Source of the DNA: Buttiauxella sp965119215
GTDB lineage: Bacteria; Pseudomonadota; Gammaproteobacteria; Enterobacterales; Enterobacteriaceae
Direction: 5' to 3'
Assembly (NCBI GenBank): GCA_965119215.1
Contig: CBCPKK010000014.1
Span: 97,191 to 161,190 of the forward strand
Length of the DNA stretch: 64,000 nt
Shown: positions 43,032-51,700 of the stretch, one piece after another
Layout of the letters: each line of letters opens with the position of its first letter
Position numbering within the stretch: position 1 is the first letter of the stretch
Notes under the pieces: generated by a model
The model's database searches: none
What the model was told of the DNA's origin: nothing
The model's input: the letters and a program-made list of their open reading frames with translations, nothing else
Translations under genes and position numbers: made by a program

Positions 43032-45134
43032 TTATAAAGGCTGAACGGTAAACTGCCCGCATCCAGGGCGGTTATCCACCGTAACACTCACCGCTTTCCC
43101 CTGCACGAAATACACGGCGACTTTGCTTTGTTTCGCGTTGTGCTCAAGCACTTCAACGCGGCTGACCTGCGGCCTGGCGTTACGCGACGTTTCGCTCGCT
43201 TCATCAAAATAACCGTGGCTTTCAATCGCTGTGGCAAACAGCACGTTATCGCCCTGCGTACGCCATAGCCAGGCGGGTTCAACGCGCAAATTAAATTGCG
43301 GATCGCTGGCTCCCGTTTGCGCCACAATAAACTCCCCGCCTTGCGGTAACACCCCGGTAGCGCTGTAAAACGTATCGTCATCAAGCCAGGTAAATTGCGA
43401 ACTTTGGCCTGCCTCTATTTTGCTGCGCGCACAATCCCACAAATGCTGATAGCCGTTTTGATTACCCAAAGGGTGCCATTGCGTTGCGTAATCCAGCGCT
43501 AGAGAGGTGTTGATCAACTGGCCGCGCCCGTGAAGGCAGTAGTCGTATTGATGAGTCTCTGCGCTGTTTATGCTGAACAGGTCGAGCAGCAATGGTTTTT
43601 CGCACTGGGGCAAATCGAGCATTAGCACCGTGCGCAATTGGTTTACCCCAGGCCAGTAATCATTGCAGCGTGCACTCATACCCTGGCAGGAAGGATGGTC
43701 AGTGATAAAAAAGTGTGTCTCGCCGTGATGCAATGCGGCGCGGTCTTTATCGAAATTATGCTGGCAACTTTCATCGACCACGACGGTATTGTGCGCGACT
43801 GTTTGTTTGCAGTAGCTGTTGTTTTCGGCAATGTAACGCCCGCCAAATTTAGGCTCGATATTCACCCATCGACCAAATCCGTAATCACGCAGAAATTCCC
43901 GCCCACGATTGAAAAGGCTCAGATGCAGGCCGTCAAAATGCCCATGATTTAGCGCCGAATGCATTCCCGCGATATTGCCATGACCACCCCAGTAGAGCAG
44001 CGCCATGTTGTCGTCTTGTTCTTTGTCGCGAAAACGTAATACTCCAATGGCACCACGTTCACCCTCTTTGCCATCCCGTACTAATTGCGAAGGCCAGCAA
44101 ACAGCTTTTTCCTCGGTTGCGAGGTATTCCGTAATTTGCAATGCTCCGCGCCCAGGCCACACGGTAGATTGCCAGCGGGCTAATTCAGCCAGCCGGGCAT
44201 CTGCACCGTAATGTTGCCAGCACAGACTGACTGCCATAACGGCACCTTCATCCCGTAGATTCATGGTTTTCGAGGCGTCGTTTAAAGCCGGTAGCGTGCC
44301 ATCAGGAAAGGCTAAAGCGAATAAAGCGTAGCAAGCGCGCTGAATAAGACGGTCTTGATAGTCCCAGATATTCAATTCTGGCTGATAACGGGAAATGGCT
44401 TCGGCGAGTAGCAACATTGGGCGTAGAGCGAATCGCTGGTAATACAACCCTTCTATATAGTAACCATCGCAGGAAAAGAGCTGATCAAGCTGTGCGAAAA
44501 AGCCGCCGCTGTGGTTGTCCCGTTGCAAGCCATGCAGTGAGTTCAGCACCATTTCTTCATCACCCAGCACGTAACCACAAATGGCGACGGCTGCCACTGA
44601 CCACATGCCGTGGTTATGCACAATATCGAAAGTTGCTGCGTGCGTGCGCATGGCATCGTTAGCCATCAGGCGGAGTAAATGGGTTTCTATGTGCAGGCTT
44701 TGCCTGACGGCACAGTCATGTTTTACGCAATGCCAGGCTTCAGTCGCATACAGTAAGAACATATCTTCGTTCAGCGTCTGGTGAAATAAGCGCCCCGGCG
44801 GGTTGCTGTCTCGACTCACGGCGTTACCCAGATGAGGATAAATATCTGCATAGGCGCTCAACGTACGGATGACGGCCTCTTTGTAGCGAGAATCTTGCGT
44901 TATCAGCCATAAGCGACCCGCCAGACTCATCATTTGATAATTCAACTTGTGCTGAGCGTGTTCTGGCCCGCCACCTTCACCGTGTCCAGGGACATTCAAT
45001 GGCTGGTTTAGCCACTGTTCAACCTGTTGTTGGTACTGGCGTAGCGTACTGCCCAGCAGAGTGTCGTGGTTTAAATGGCTGCGCAGGGCAGCAGCATCGG
45101 CATTATCAATAAATAGCGCGGACCAGGCAGACAT
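43032..45134 (-). CDS. Heparinase II/III-fold polysaccharide lyase, PL17 oligoalginate-lyase type
   Basis: 700 residues with no signal peptide, so intracellular. An N-terminal alpha/alpha toroid and a C-terminal beta-sandwich are expected. The residue pattern matches PL17 Alg17c at constant offsets: Asn174-His175 in VHNHGMW, Tyr231 in EGLYYQRF, Tyr434 in GGRYIAEN, and a zinc triad His399, Asp417, His448 with the same 18 and 31 residue spacing. It should cleave imported oligouronides by beta-elimination to unsaturated monouronate. Alginate is the best guess; heparosan- or hyaluronan-like substrates remain possible. It converges on the GntR gene with 6 nt between and has operators D and E upstream. 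Confidence 0.83.
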   Translation of the reverse strand: MSAWSALFIDNADAAALRSHLNHDTLLGSTLRQYQQQVEQWLNQPLNVPGHGEGGGPEHAQHKLNYQMMSLAGRLWLITQDSRYKEAVIRTLSAYADIYPHLGNAVSRDSNPPGRLFHQTLNEDMFLLYATEAWHCVKHDCAVRQSLHIETHLLRLMANDAMRTHAATFDIVHNHGMWSVAAVAICGYVLGDEEMVLNSLHGLQRDNHSGGFFAQLDQLFSCDGYYIEGLYYQRFALRPMLLLAEAISRYQPELNIWDYQDRLIQRACYALFALAFPDGTLPALNDASKTMNLRDEGAVMAVSLCWQHYGADARLAELARWQSTVWPGRGALQITEYLATEEKAVCWPSQLVRDGKEGERGAIGVLRFRDKEQDDNMALLYWGGHGNIAGMHSALNHGHFDGLHLSLFNRGREFLRDYGFGRWVNIEPKFGGRYIAENNSYCKQTVAHNTVVVDESCQHNFDKDRAALHHGETHFFITDHPSCQGMSARCNDYWPGVNQLRTVLMLDLPQCEKPLLLDLFSINSAETHQYDYCLHGRGQLINTSLALDYATQWHPLGNQNGYQHLWDCARSKIEAGQSSQFTWLDDDTFYSATGVLPQGGEFIVAQTGASDPQFNLRVEPAWLWRTQGDNVLFATAIESHGYFDEASETSRNARPQVSRVEVLEHNAKQSKVAVYFVQGKAVSVTVDNRPGCGQFTVQPL

Positions 45135-45152
45135 TTTTATCCCTCTGACTTT

Positions 45153-45169
45153 TATTAGTATGACTATTT
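45153..45169. promoter_or_regulatory. Operator D, upstream of the lyase gene
   Basis: TATTAGTATGACTATTT shares its first 13 bases with operator A (38071). It lies 18 nt before the lyase start codon on the minus strand. Confidence 0.55.
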
Positions 45170-45261
45170 AAGTGCCGGGAGTGTGGGGTTGTCCAGGTTT
45201 AAGGCGGTTTTTAGCAGGTGGGAGGCAGGATTCGCAGAGTGTGTCACAAAATAGTATTTTT

Positions 45262-45277
45262 ATTTGTCATACTAAAT
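45262..45277. promoter_or_regulatory. Operator E, upstream of the lyase gene
   Basis: ATTTGTCATACTAAAT contains TTGTnnnACTA and is one base from operator C. Sites D and E are 100 bp apart, which could allow cooperative binding. Confidence 0.55.
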
Positions 45278-45326
45278 GGTTGGGGTAGGGCGAATAAGCA
45301 TCACACTTTTCCGCCCTACGGAGCGC

Positions 45327-46376
45327 TTATTTGGCTTTCGCCAACTCTTTCACTAATGGCAGCATAATGCGCACCACATCGCGGCTGCGTTTTTCGATGC
45401 GCTGCGGTAACCATTTATCCAGATATTGCTGGTTATCAATCAACGCGTTGTGCCAACTGGTTCCATCCGGGAAGGCTTTACTTTTCGCTCGCTGCTGATA
45501 ACCATCTTTCTTGCCTAACGACCAGTTTGTGGCTTCTACAGAAAGAACCGCAATTCCTGCTTTATCAAACATGTCTGTATCGCTACAACAGCCGGTGCCT
45601 TTTGGATATTCAGGATTCAGCCCTGGGTTGGTGGTGGCTTTAATATTCAGTTGGCGCGCCAGTTTTAACGCGCGATCGCGCGTCAATTTGCTGACGGCTG
45701 CGGGCGTCGTTTTCCCGCTGTTGAAATAGAGTTTGTCGCCAACAATCAAGTTATCGAGATTAATCACCAGCAGCGTGTTTTTCTTTTCTTTCGCACTCAT
45801 GCGCTTGAGAATATCTGCCGCACCCAATGCGCCAATTTCTTCGCCGCTGGTGGCAATGAAACGAATGCCATAGCTTGTCGGAATATCTTTCAGGCGGGTG
45901 GCGAGCTCCAGCATCACGCCGAGCCCTGAAGCGTTGTCATCCACGCCCTGTAGCGTTAGCCCACCGAGATTGTTATTCACATCGTTATCACTAAGCGGGA
46001 CGTAAGTATCGAGGTGCGCCATGATAATAATTTGCTGTGGTTTCGTGCCTTCACGCGCCGCAATGACTGAGCTGGCGCTGACGTTATGCCAACTCTGGTG
46101 GCCGTCTTTGGTGGTGTAAAGGTAACGAGTATTAAAGCGGCGAATATCGCTTTGGTAGCCAAGTTGGCTAAATTGCTGCTGAAGATAATCTGCCGCTAAC
46201 ATTTCTGCGGGGCTACCGGCCATACGTCCTGGGAATACCGTGGCAATGTGGCGCGTTTGTTGACTGGCTATTTCGCCAACGGGCGTGGGGCTGGCAAAAG
46301 CGGGCAAAGCACTGCACAGGGTAAAACATATGCCAGGCGCCAGGCGGATCAGCGAGTGGCGCAATGCGGAAAACAT
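45327..46376 (-). CDS. iap: Aminopeptidase Iap (alkaline phosphatase isozyme conversion protein)
   Basis: 349 residues. Periplasmic M28 zinc aminopeptidase that trims the N-terminal Arg of alkaline phosphatase. Signal peptide MFSALRHSLIRLAPGICFTL... cleaving near AFA-SP (about 29). Zinc ligands: His in IIMAHLDTYVP, Asp in QGVDDNASGLGVML, Glu-Glu in ATSGEEIGALGA, and the Cys-rich GTGCCSDTDMFDKAG. The start at 46376 opens the signal peptide; a longer frame from 46490 does not. In E. coli iap flanks a CRISPR array; here it flanks the uronate locus. Confidence 0.93.
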   Translation of the reverse strand: MFSALRHSLIRLAPGICFTLCSALPAFASPTPVGEIASQQTRHIATVFPGRMAGSPAEMLAADYLQQQFSQLGYQSDIRRFNTRYLYTTKDGHQSWHNVSASSVIAAREGTKPQQIIIMAHLDTYVPLSDNDVNNNLGGLTLQGVDDNASGLGVMLELATRLKDIPTSYGIRFIATSGEEIGALGAADILKRMSAKEKKNTLLVINLDNLIVGDKLYFNSGKTTPAAVSKLTRDRALKLARQLNIKATTNPGLNPEYPKGTGCCSDTDMFDKAGIAVLSVEATNWSLGKKDGYQQRAKSKAFPDGTSWHNALIDNQQYLDKWLPQRIEKRSRDVVRIMLPLVKELAKAK

Positions 46377-46646
46377 AGTGGGTGGCCTTTTAACCAGGAG
46401 AATTTTTTGTCGGTCTAGTATGAAACTGTGATGCACGTTACACAATTTCAAATGCTCTGAAACCCTCGTTATATCGCTTGTTAAGCACATTTTGTGATTT
46501 GCATTTCCAGGGCGTTATTCCTTTGTGGAACTACTCATTCCAATTCGTAATTTCATAACCAGGAAACCTCAGCCGTATAGTCCCGCAATGAATATTTAAA
46601 CGGCGGGCCATGACCCACCGTACTAAACCTCGGTTAAGGGAAGGTT
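46377..46646 (+). promoter_or_regulatory. iap-cysD control region
   Basis: 270 bases without a gene. It should contain the CysB-activated cysDNC promoter, as in E. coli. GGGAAGG lies just before the cysD start. I could not place the CysB site. Confidence 0.45.
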
Positions 46647-47555
46647 ATGGACCAAAAACGACTCACACACTTACGGCAGTTGGAGGCAGAAAGCATCCAT
46701 ATCATCCGCGAGGTGGCCGCCGAATTTTCCAATCCTGTGATGATGTATTCCATCGGTAAAGACTCATCGGTGATGTTGCATTTGGCCCGTAAAGCCTTCT
46801 ATCCAGGCACGCTTCCGTTCCCGCTGCTGCATGTTGATACCGGCTGGAAATTCCGCGAAATGTACGATTTCCGTGACCGCACCGCGAAGAACTACGGTTT
46901 TGAGTTGCTGGTGCATAAAAACCCGGAAGGCGTGGCGATGGGGATTAACCCGTTCGTTCATGGCAGCGCCAAACATACCGACATCATGAAAACCGAAGGG
47001 CTGAAACAGGCTCTGAGCAAATACGGTTTTGATGCTGCCTTTGGCGGCGCGCGCCGTGATGAAGAAAAATCCCGCGCTAAAGAGCGTATCTATTCGTTCC
47101 GTGACCGTTTCCATCGCTGGGACCCAAAAAACCAGCGTCCAGAACTGTGGCACAACTACAACGGCCAGATTAATAAAGGCGAAAGCATTCGCGTGTTCCC
47201 GCTTTCTAACTGGACGGAGTTGGATATCTGGCAGTACATCTTCCTGGAAAATATCGACATTGTTCCGCTGTATCTGGCCGCACCACGCCCTGTACTGGAG
47301 CGCGATGGCATGTTGCTGATGGTTGACGATGACCGTATCGACTTGCAGCCGGGCGAAGTCATAGAGCAGAAAATGGTGCGCTTCCGTACCCTGGGCTGCT
47401 GGCCGCTGACCGGCGCCGTTGAATCCGAAGCGCAGACGCTACCGGAAATCATCGAAGAGATGCTGGTTTCGACCACCAGTGAACGTCAAGGGCGGGCAAT
47501 TGACCGCGACCAGGCAGGCTCCATGGAGCTTAAAAAACGCCAGGGTTATTTCTAA
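46647..47555 (+). CDS. cysD: Sulfate adenylyltransferase subunit 2 CysD
   Basis: 302 residues, the E. coli length. Catalytic subunit of ATP sulfurylase, which makes adenosine phosphosulfate from sulfate and ATP. PP-loop MYSIGKDSSVMLHLARKAF (about 33-51), FGGARRDEEKSRAKERI near 131, and RTLGCWPLTGAVES near 250. First gene of cysDNC, 11 nt before cysN. Confidence 0.97.
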   Translation: MDQKRLTHLRQLEAESIHIIREVAAEFSNPVMMYSIGKDSSVMLHLARKAFYPGTLPFPLLHVDTGWKFREMYDFRDRTAKNYGFELLVHKNPEGVAMGINPFVHGSAKHTDIMKTEGLKQALSKYGFDAAFGGARRDEEKSRAKERIYSFRDRFHRWDPKNQRPELWHNYNGQINKGESIRVFPLSNWTELDIWQYIFLENIDIVPLYLAAPRPVLERDGMLLMVDDDRIDLQPGEVIEQKMVRFRTLGCWPLTGAVESEAQTLPEIIEEMLVSTTSERQGRAIDRDQAGSMELKKRQGYF

Positions 47556-47566
47556 GGAGCCGCCAG

Positions 47567-48994
47567 ATGAACACGACTATTGCACAACAAATTGCTGATG
47601 AAGGCGGCGTTGAAGCCTATCTGCACGCGCAGCAAAACAAAAGCCTGCTGCGCTTCCTGACCTGCGGCAGCGTAGATGATGGCAAAAGTACACTGATTGG
47701 CCGCTTGTTGCATGACACGCGCCAAATCTATGAGGATCAACTTTCTTCACTGCATACCGATAGCAAACGTCACGGTACGCAGGGCGAGAAACTGGATCTG
47801 GCATTGCTGGTGGACGGCTTACAGGCTGAGCGCGAGCAAGGCATCACCATCGACGTGGCTTACCGTTATTTCTCTACCGAAAAACGTAAGTTTATTATTG
47901 CTGACACGCCGGGGCACGAGCAGTACACCCGTAATATGGCGACCGGCGCATCAACCTGCGAGCTGGCGATCCTGTTGATCGACGCGCGTAAGAGCGTGCT
48001 GGATCAAACGCGCCGCCACAGTTTTATCTCCACGCTGCTTGGGATCAAACACCTGGTGGTTGCGGTCAACAAAATGGATCTGGTGGATTACAGCGAAGAG
48101 ACTTTCGAGCAGATCAAACAGGATTACCTGACGTTCGCAGAACAGTTACCAGCCGATCTGGATATTCGTTTTGTGCCGCTTTCTGCACTGGAAGGCGATA
48201 ACGTCGCGACGCAAAGCACAAATATACCGTGGTATAGCGGCCCAACGCTGCTGGAGCTTCTGGAAACGGTTGAAGTGAAGCGCACGGTTGAACAGCAACC
48301 GATGCGTTTCCCGGTTCAGTATGTCAACCGCCCAAATCTGGATTTCCGTGGCTATGCTGGCACGCTGGCATCCGGTGTGGTGACCGTTGGGCAACGCATC
48401 AAAGTTTTACCATCAGGCGTTGAGTCCACGATTGCACGAATCGTCACTTTCGATGGAGATTTGCAACAAGCCGCTGCGGGTGAAGCCATTACGCTGGTGC
48501 TGAAAGATGAAATCGACATCAGCCGTGGCGATTTGCTGGTGGATGCCAGTGACAAACTGCCTGCGGTGCAAACGGCGAAAGTCGATGTGGTGTGGATGGC
48601 GGAACAAGCGCTGGTGCCGGGTCAAAGTTATGAAATTAAGGTTGCCGGTAAGAAAACCCGTGCTCGCGTGGATAATATTCACTATCAGGTCGAAATTAAC
48701 AGCCTGACACAGCGTGTGGTAGAAAGCCTGCCGCTGAACGGTATCGGCCTGGTAGATTTAACCTTTGACGAGCCGCTGGTGCTGGATAAATACCAGGAAA
48801 ATCCGGTAACGGGCGGGCTGATTTTCATCGACCGTCTGACCAATGTTACGGTCGGTGCCGGTATGGTGCGCGAGCCGCAAGAAGATGTATATCAGGAGCC
48901 GTCTGCTTTCAGCGCCTTTGAGCTGGAACTCAATGCACTGGTGCGTCGCCACTTCCCACACTGGGGCGCACGTGATTTGCTGGGAGGCAAATAA
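47567..48994 (+). CDS. cysN: Sulfate adenylyltransferase subunit 1 CysN (GTPase)
   Basis: 475 residues. Elongation-factor-like GTPase whose GTP hydrolysis drives APS synthesis with CysD. G1 GSVDDGKSTLIGRLLHD (about 34-50), GITIDVAYRYF, G3 DTPGHEQYTRN (about 111-121), G4 NKMDLVDYSEE (about 166). Beta-barrel domains follow. Stop overlaps the cysC start by 1 nt. Confidence 0.97.
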   Translation: MNTTIAQQIADEGGVEAYLHAQQNKSLLRFLTCGSVDDGKSTLIGRLLHDTRQIYEDQLSSLHTDSKRHGTQGEKLDLALLVDGLQAEREQGITIDVAYRYFSTEKRKFIIADTPGHEQYTRNMATGASTCELAILLIDARKSVLDQTRRHSFISTLLGIKHLVVAVNKMDLVDYSEETFEQIKQDYLTFAEQLPADLDIRFVPLSALEGDNVATQSTNIPWYSGPTLLELLETVEVKRTVEQQPMRFPVQYVNRPNLDFRGYAGTLASGVVTVGQRIKVLPSGVESTIARIVTFDGDLQQAAAGEAITLVLKDEIDISRGDLLVDASDKLPAVQTAKVDVVWMAEQALVPGQSYEIKVAGKKTRARVDNIHYQVEINSLTQRVVESLPLNGIGLVDLTFDEPLVLDKYQENPVTGGLIFIDRLTNVTVGAGMVREPQEDVYQEPSAFSAFELELNALVRRHFPHWGARDLLGGK

Positions 48995-49599
48995 TGGCTG
49001 AGCACGACGAAAACGTCGTCTGGCATGCTCATCCGGTAACGGTTGAACAGCGTGAAAAACTCCATCAGCACCGGGGCGCGGTGCTGTGGTTTACCGGGCT
49101 TTCCGGCTCGGGTAAATCCACCGTTGCTGGTGCCCTGGAAGAAGCGCTGCACAAGCTTGGCGTGAGCACTTATCTGCTTGATGGCGATAACGTGCGCCAC
49201 GGTTTATGTAGCGATCTGGGTTTTAGTGATGCCGATCGTAAAGAAAATATCCGCCGTGTGGGTGAAGTTGCCAACCTGATGGTGGATGCCGGGCTTGTGG
49301 TGTTAACCGCATTTATTTCGCCGCATCGTGCAGAACGCCAGATGGTGCGCGATCGTGTCGGGGAAGGGCGGTTTATCGAAGTGTTTGTTGATACACCACT
49401 TTCAATCTGCGAAACGCGTGATCCAAAAGGTTTATACAAAAAAGCCCGCGCGGGCGAGCTGCGTAATTTCACCGGAATAGACTCGGTTTATGAAGCGCCA
49501 GAAAACCCGGAAATGCACTTAGACGGCGAACAATTAGTAACAACTTTGATTGCGCAATTATTAGACCTGTTGCGCCGTGACGTTATTATCAAAGCCTGA
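48994..49599 (+). CDS. cysC: Adenylyl-sulfate kinase CysC
   Basis: 201 residues. Phosphorylates APS to PAPS, the substrate of CysH. Walker A GLSGSGKSTVAGALEE (about 35-50), LDGDNVRHGLCSDLGF (about 63-78), then FISPHRAERQMVRD and the KGLYKKARAGE motif. Last gene of cysDNC. Confidence 0.97.
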   Translation: MAEHDENVVWHAHPVTVEQREKLHQHRGAVLWFTGLSGSGKSTVAGALEEALHKLGVSTYLLDGDNVRHGLCSDLGFSDADRKENIRRVGEVANLMVDAGLVVLTAFISPHRAERQMVRDRVGEGRFIEVFVDTPLSICETRDPKGLYKKARAGELRNFTGIDSVYEAPENPEMHLDGEQLVTTLIAQLLDLLRRDVIIKA

Positions 49600-49650
49600 G
49601 ACATTACCAGGTGCGTGACGCATCTGGTTTGCAAGGTTTACGGATACGTT

Positions 49651-49974
49651 ATGCGCATTGGCACCAACATCGCTATTACATCGGCTCAAGCAAGCCCTGA
49701 AACCGAAGAGACAACCTGGTCATTGGCCGGTGCGCTCATTGGTTTTTTGTCGTGGCTATTAGCGCTGGGTATCCCTTTCCTGATTTACGGCCCTAACACC
49801 CTGTTTTTCTTCCTTTATACTTGGCCTTTCTTCCTCGCATTGCTGCCTGTTGCTGTAGTGGTAGGGATTGCGCTGCACTCTCTGCTACGTGGCCGTTTGT
49901 TGTATAGCTGCGCCACCACTGTGCTGGCGGTTGCACTAATGTTCGGCATCCTCTTTTTGTGGCTGATGGGCTAG
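49651..49974 (+). CDS. ygbE: DUF3561 inner-membrane protein YgbE
   Basis: 107 residues, same length as E. coli YgbE. Three hydrophobic segments (about 33-53, 55-77, 83-105) after a hydrophilic N-terminus with ETEETTWSLAG. Function unknown. The start at 49651 gives the family length; an in-frame ATG at 49615 would add 12 unlike residues. It lies between cysC and ftsB as in E. coli. Confidence 0.85.
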   Translation: MRIGTNIAITSAQASPETEETTWSLAGALIGFLSWLLALGIPFLIYGPNTLFFFLYTWPFFLALLPVAVVVGIALHSLLRGRLLYSCATTVLAVALMFGILFLWLMG

Positions 49975-50172
49975 TCGTCAAATACCCAGTAAACCGTAAC
50001 AGACTATTTATGACCGCCTATTTATGACCACAAATCTGCTAACTCACCTGCAAACGCGCATGTCGGCGCGATTTATGATAAATTCTGCCGCAAATACGAA
50101 GGGTCACTTTGTACCCAGAGCGAAGCTCGATAAAATTTTGTGCGATGATTGTGCCGTTTTTCAGGGGGCAGG
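49975..50172 (+). promoter_or_regulatory. ygbE-ftsB gap
   Basis: 198 bases; likely holds the ftsB-ispD-ispF operon promoter. A good ribosome-binding site (CAGGGGGCAGG) precedes ftsB. No gene supported. Confidence 0.4.
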
Positions 50173-50487
50173 ATGGGTAAACTAACGCTGCTATTGCTGG
50201 CCTTGTTGGTCTGGCTGCAGTATTCGCTATGGTTTGGAAAAAACGGCGTACATGATTACACGCGAGTGAATGACGACGTTGCCGCACAGCAGGCGACGAA
50301 CGCTAAACTTAAAGCGCGTAACGACCAGCTATTTGCGGAAATTGACGATCTTAATGGCGGGCAGGAAGCCATTGAAGAACGTGCTCGTAACGAATTAAGC
50401 ATGACTAAACCGGGTGAGACTTTCTACCGCCTGGTACCCGATAGCTCTAAGCGCTTAAGCAGTGGCAACGGGCAAAACAATCGATAA
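50173..50487 (+). CDS. ftsB: Cell division protein FtsB
   Basis: 104 residues. Bitopic inner-membrane protein of the FtsQLB divisome complex. Cytoplasmic MGK, transmembrane segment LTLLLLALLVWLQYSLWF (about 4-21), then a periplasmic coiled coil through about residue 70 (DDVAAQQATNAKLKARNDQL) and the ELSMTKPGETFYRL segment. Start 50173 matches E. coli. Followed by ispD. Confidence 0.96.
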   Translation: MGKLTLLLLALLVWLQYSLWFGKNGVHDYTRVNDDVAAQQATNAKLKARNDQLFAEIDDLNGGQEAIEERARNELSMTKPGETFYRLVPDSSKRLSSGNGQNNR

Positions 50488-50507
50488 TCAAGCGTAAGTG
50501 AATCTAC

Positions 50508-51221
50508 ATGGCAGACTCCTCCCCGGACGTAATTGCCGTGGTGCCGGCAGCAGGTATCGGCAGCCGCATGCAAACGGAATGTCCTAAGCAATACCTAAAA
50601 ATTGGCGATAAAACTATTCTTGAACACGCGGTGGCAAGCCTGATGGCCCACCCACGCGTGGCTCATGTCGTTATCGCCATTAGCCCTGACGACCGCTGGT
50701 TTGCCTCTCTACCTCTTGCCTCAAACCCACTTGTGACGGTAATCAACGGCGGCGAACAACGTGCTGACTCTGTGCTTGCCGGGCTTAACGCCGTGCAAGG
50801 CGCACAACATTGGGTGCTGGTGCATGACGCGGCGCGTCCTTGTTTGCATCAGGATGATTTGGCTCGTTTGCTGGCTATTACCGAGACGAGCAAAATTGGC
50901 GGCATTCTGGCAGCTCCCGTGCGCGACACGATGAAGCGCGGCGAACCGGGCAAATGTTTGATTGCCAATACGGTTGATCGTGAAGATCTTTGGCATGCAC
51001 TGACACCACAGCTTTTCCCACTGGAATTACTGCGTAGCTGCTTGCAGCGCGCACTCGATGAACATGCCTCGATTACGGATGAAGCCTCGGCGCTTGAATA
51101 TTGTGGTTTCCATCCCGAATTAATTAGCGCCCGCGCCGATAATATAAAAGTGACTCGCCCTGAAGACCTGGCGTTGGCGGAGTTTTACCTCACGCGGTTA
51201 ACCCAAACGGAGAAAGAATAA
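50508..51221 (+). CDS. ispD: 2-C-methyl-D-erythritol 4-phosphate cytidylyltransferase IspD
   Basis: 237 residues. Third step of the MEP isoprenoid pathway: MEP and CTP to CDP-ME. Nucleotide-binding VVPAAGIGSRMQTECPKQYL (about 11-30), HDAARPCLHQDDL near 104, and VDREDLWHALTPQLF near 155. Stop overlaps the ispF start by 1 nt. Confidence 0.97.
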   Translation: MADSSPDVIAVVPAAGIGSRMQTECPKQYLKIGDKTILEHAVASLMAHPRVAHVVIAISPDDRWFASLPLASNPLVTVINGGEQRADSVLAGLNAVQGAQHWVLVHDAARPCLHQDDLARLLAITETSKIGGILAAPVRDTMKRGEPGKCLIANTVDREDLWHALTPQLFPLELLRSCLQRALDEHASITDEASALEYCGFHPELISARADNIKVTRPEDLALAEFYLTRLTQTEKE

Positions 51222-51700
51222 TGCGTATTGGACATGGTTTTGACGTACACGCCTTTGGTGGCGCTGGCCCAATTATCATCGGCGGCGTTCGCGTGCCGTT
51301 CGAACAAGGGCTACTTGCGCACTCAGATGGCGATGTTGCCCTGCACGCATTAACCGATGCTCTGTTAGGCGCTGCCGCTCTGGGTGATATCGGCAAATTA
51401 TTCCCGGACACCGACCCCGCGTTTAAAGGGGCTGACAGCCGCGAACTGCTGCGCGAAGCGTGGCGTCGTATTCAGGCGAAAGGCTACACGTTGGGTAACG
51501 TTGATGTGACTATTATTGCTCAGGCTCCGAAAATGGCTCCGCACATCCCACAGATGCGCGTGTTTATTGCCGAGGATCTGGGCTGTCATATGGATGATGT
51601 AAACGTAAAAGCCACCACCACTGAGAAGCTCGGTTTTACCGGCCGTGGTGAAGGCATCGCCTGCGAAGCGGTGGCACTGTTGCATAAGGCACGCAAATAA
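51221..51700 (+). CDS. ispF: 2-C-methyl-D-erythritol 2,4-cyclodiphosphate synthase IspF
   Basis: 159 residues, the E. coli length. Converts CDP-ME 2-phosphate to MEcPP; trimeric and zinc-dependent. Metal ligands in GHGFDVHAFG (Asp8, His10) and LAHSDGDVALHALTDALLGAA (His42 region); C-terminal ATTTEKLGFTGRGEGIACEAV. Overlaps truD by 1 nt. Confidence 0.97.
   Translation: MRIGHGFDVHAFGGAGPIIIGGVRVPFEQGLLAHSDGDVALHALTDALLGAAALGDIGKLFPDTDPAFKGADSRELLREAWRRIQAKGYTLGNVDVTIIAQAPKMAPHIPQMRVFIAEDLGCHMDDVNVKATTTEKLGFTGRGEGIACEAVALLHKARK

Noticed and set aside
38034..45326. Possible CRISPR array or cas remnants between cysH and iap
   Set aside because: I found no direct repeats with regular spacing and no frame resembling a Cas protein; the short repeated motifs are single palindromic sites upstream of genes.
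46427..46442. CRP-like TGTGATGCACGTTACA upstream of iap
   Set aside because: One core mismatch, no matching promoter geometry, and such sites occur by chance.
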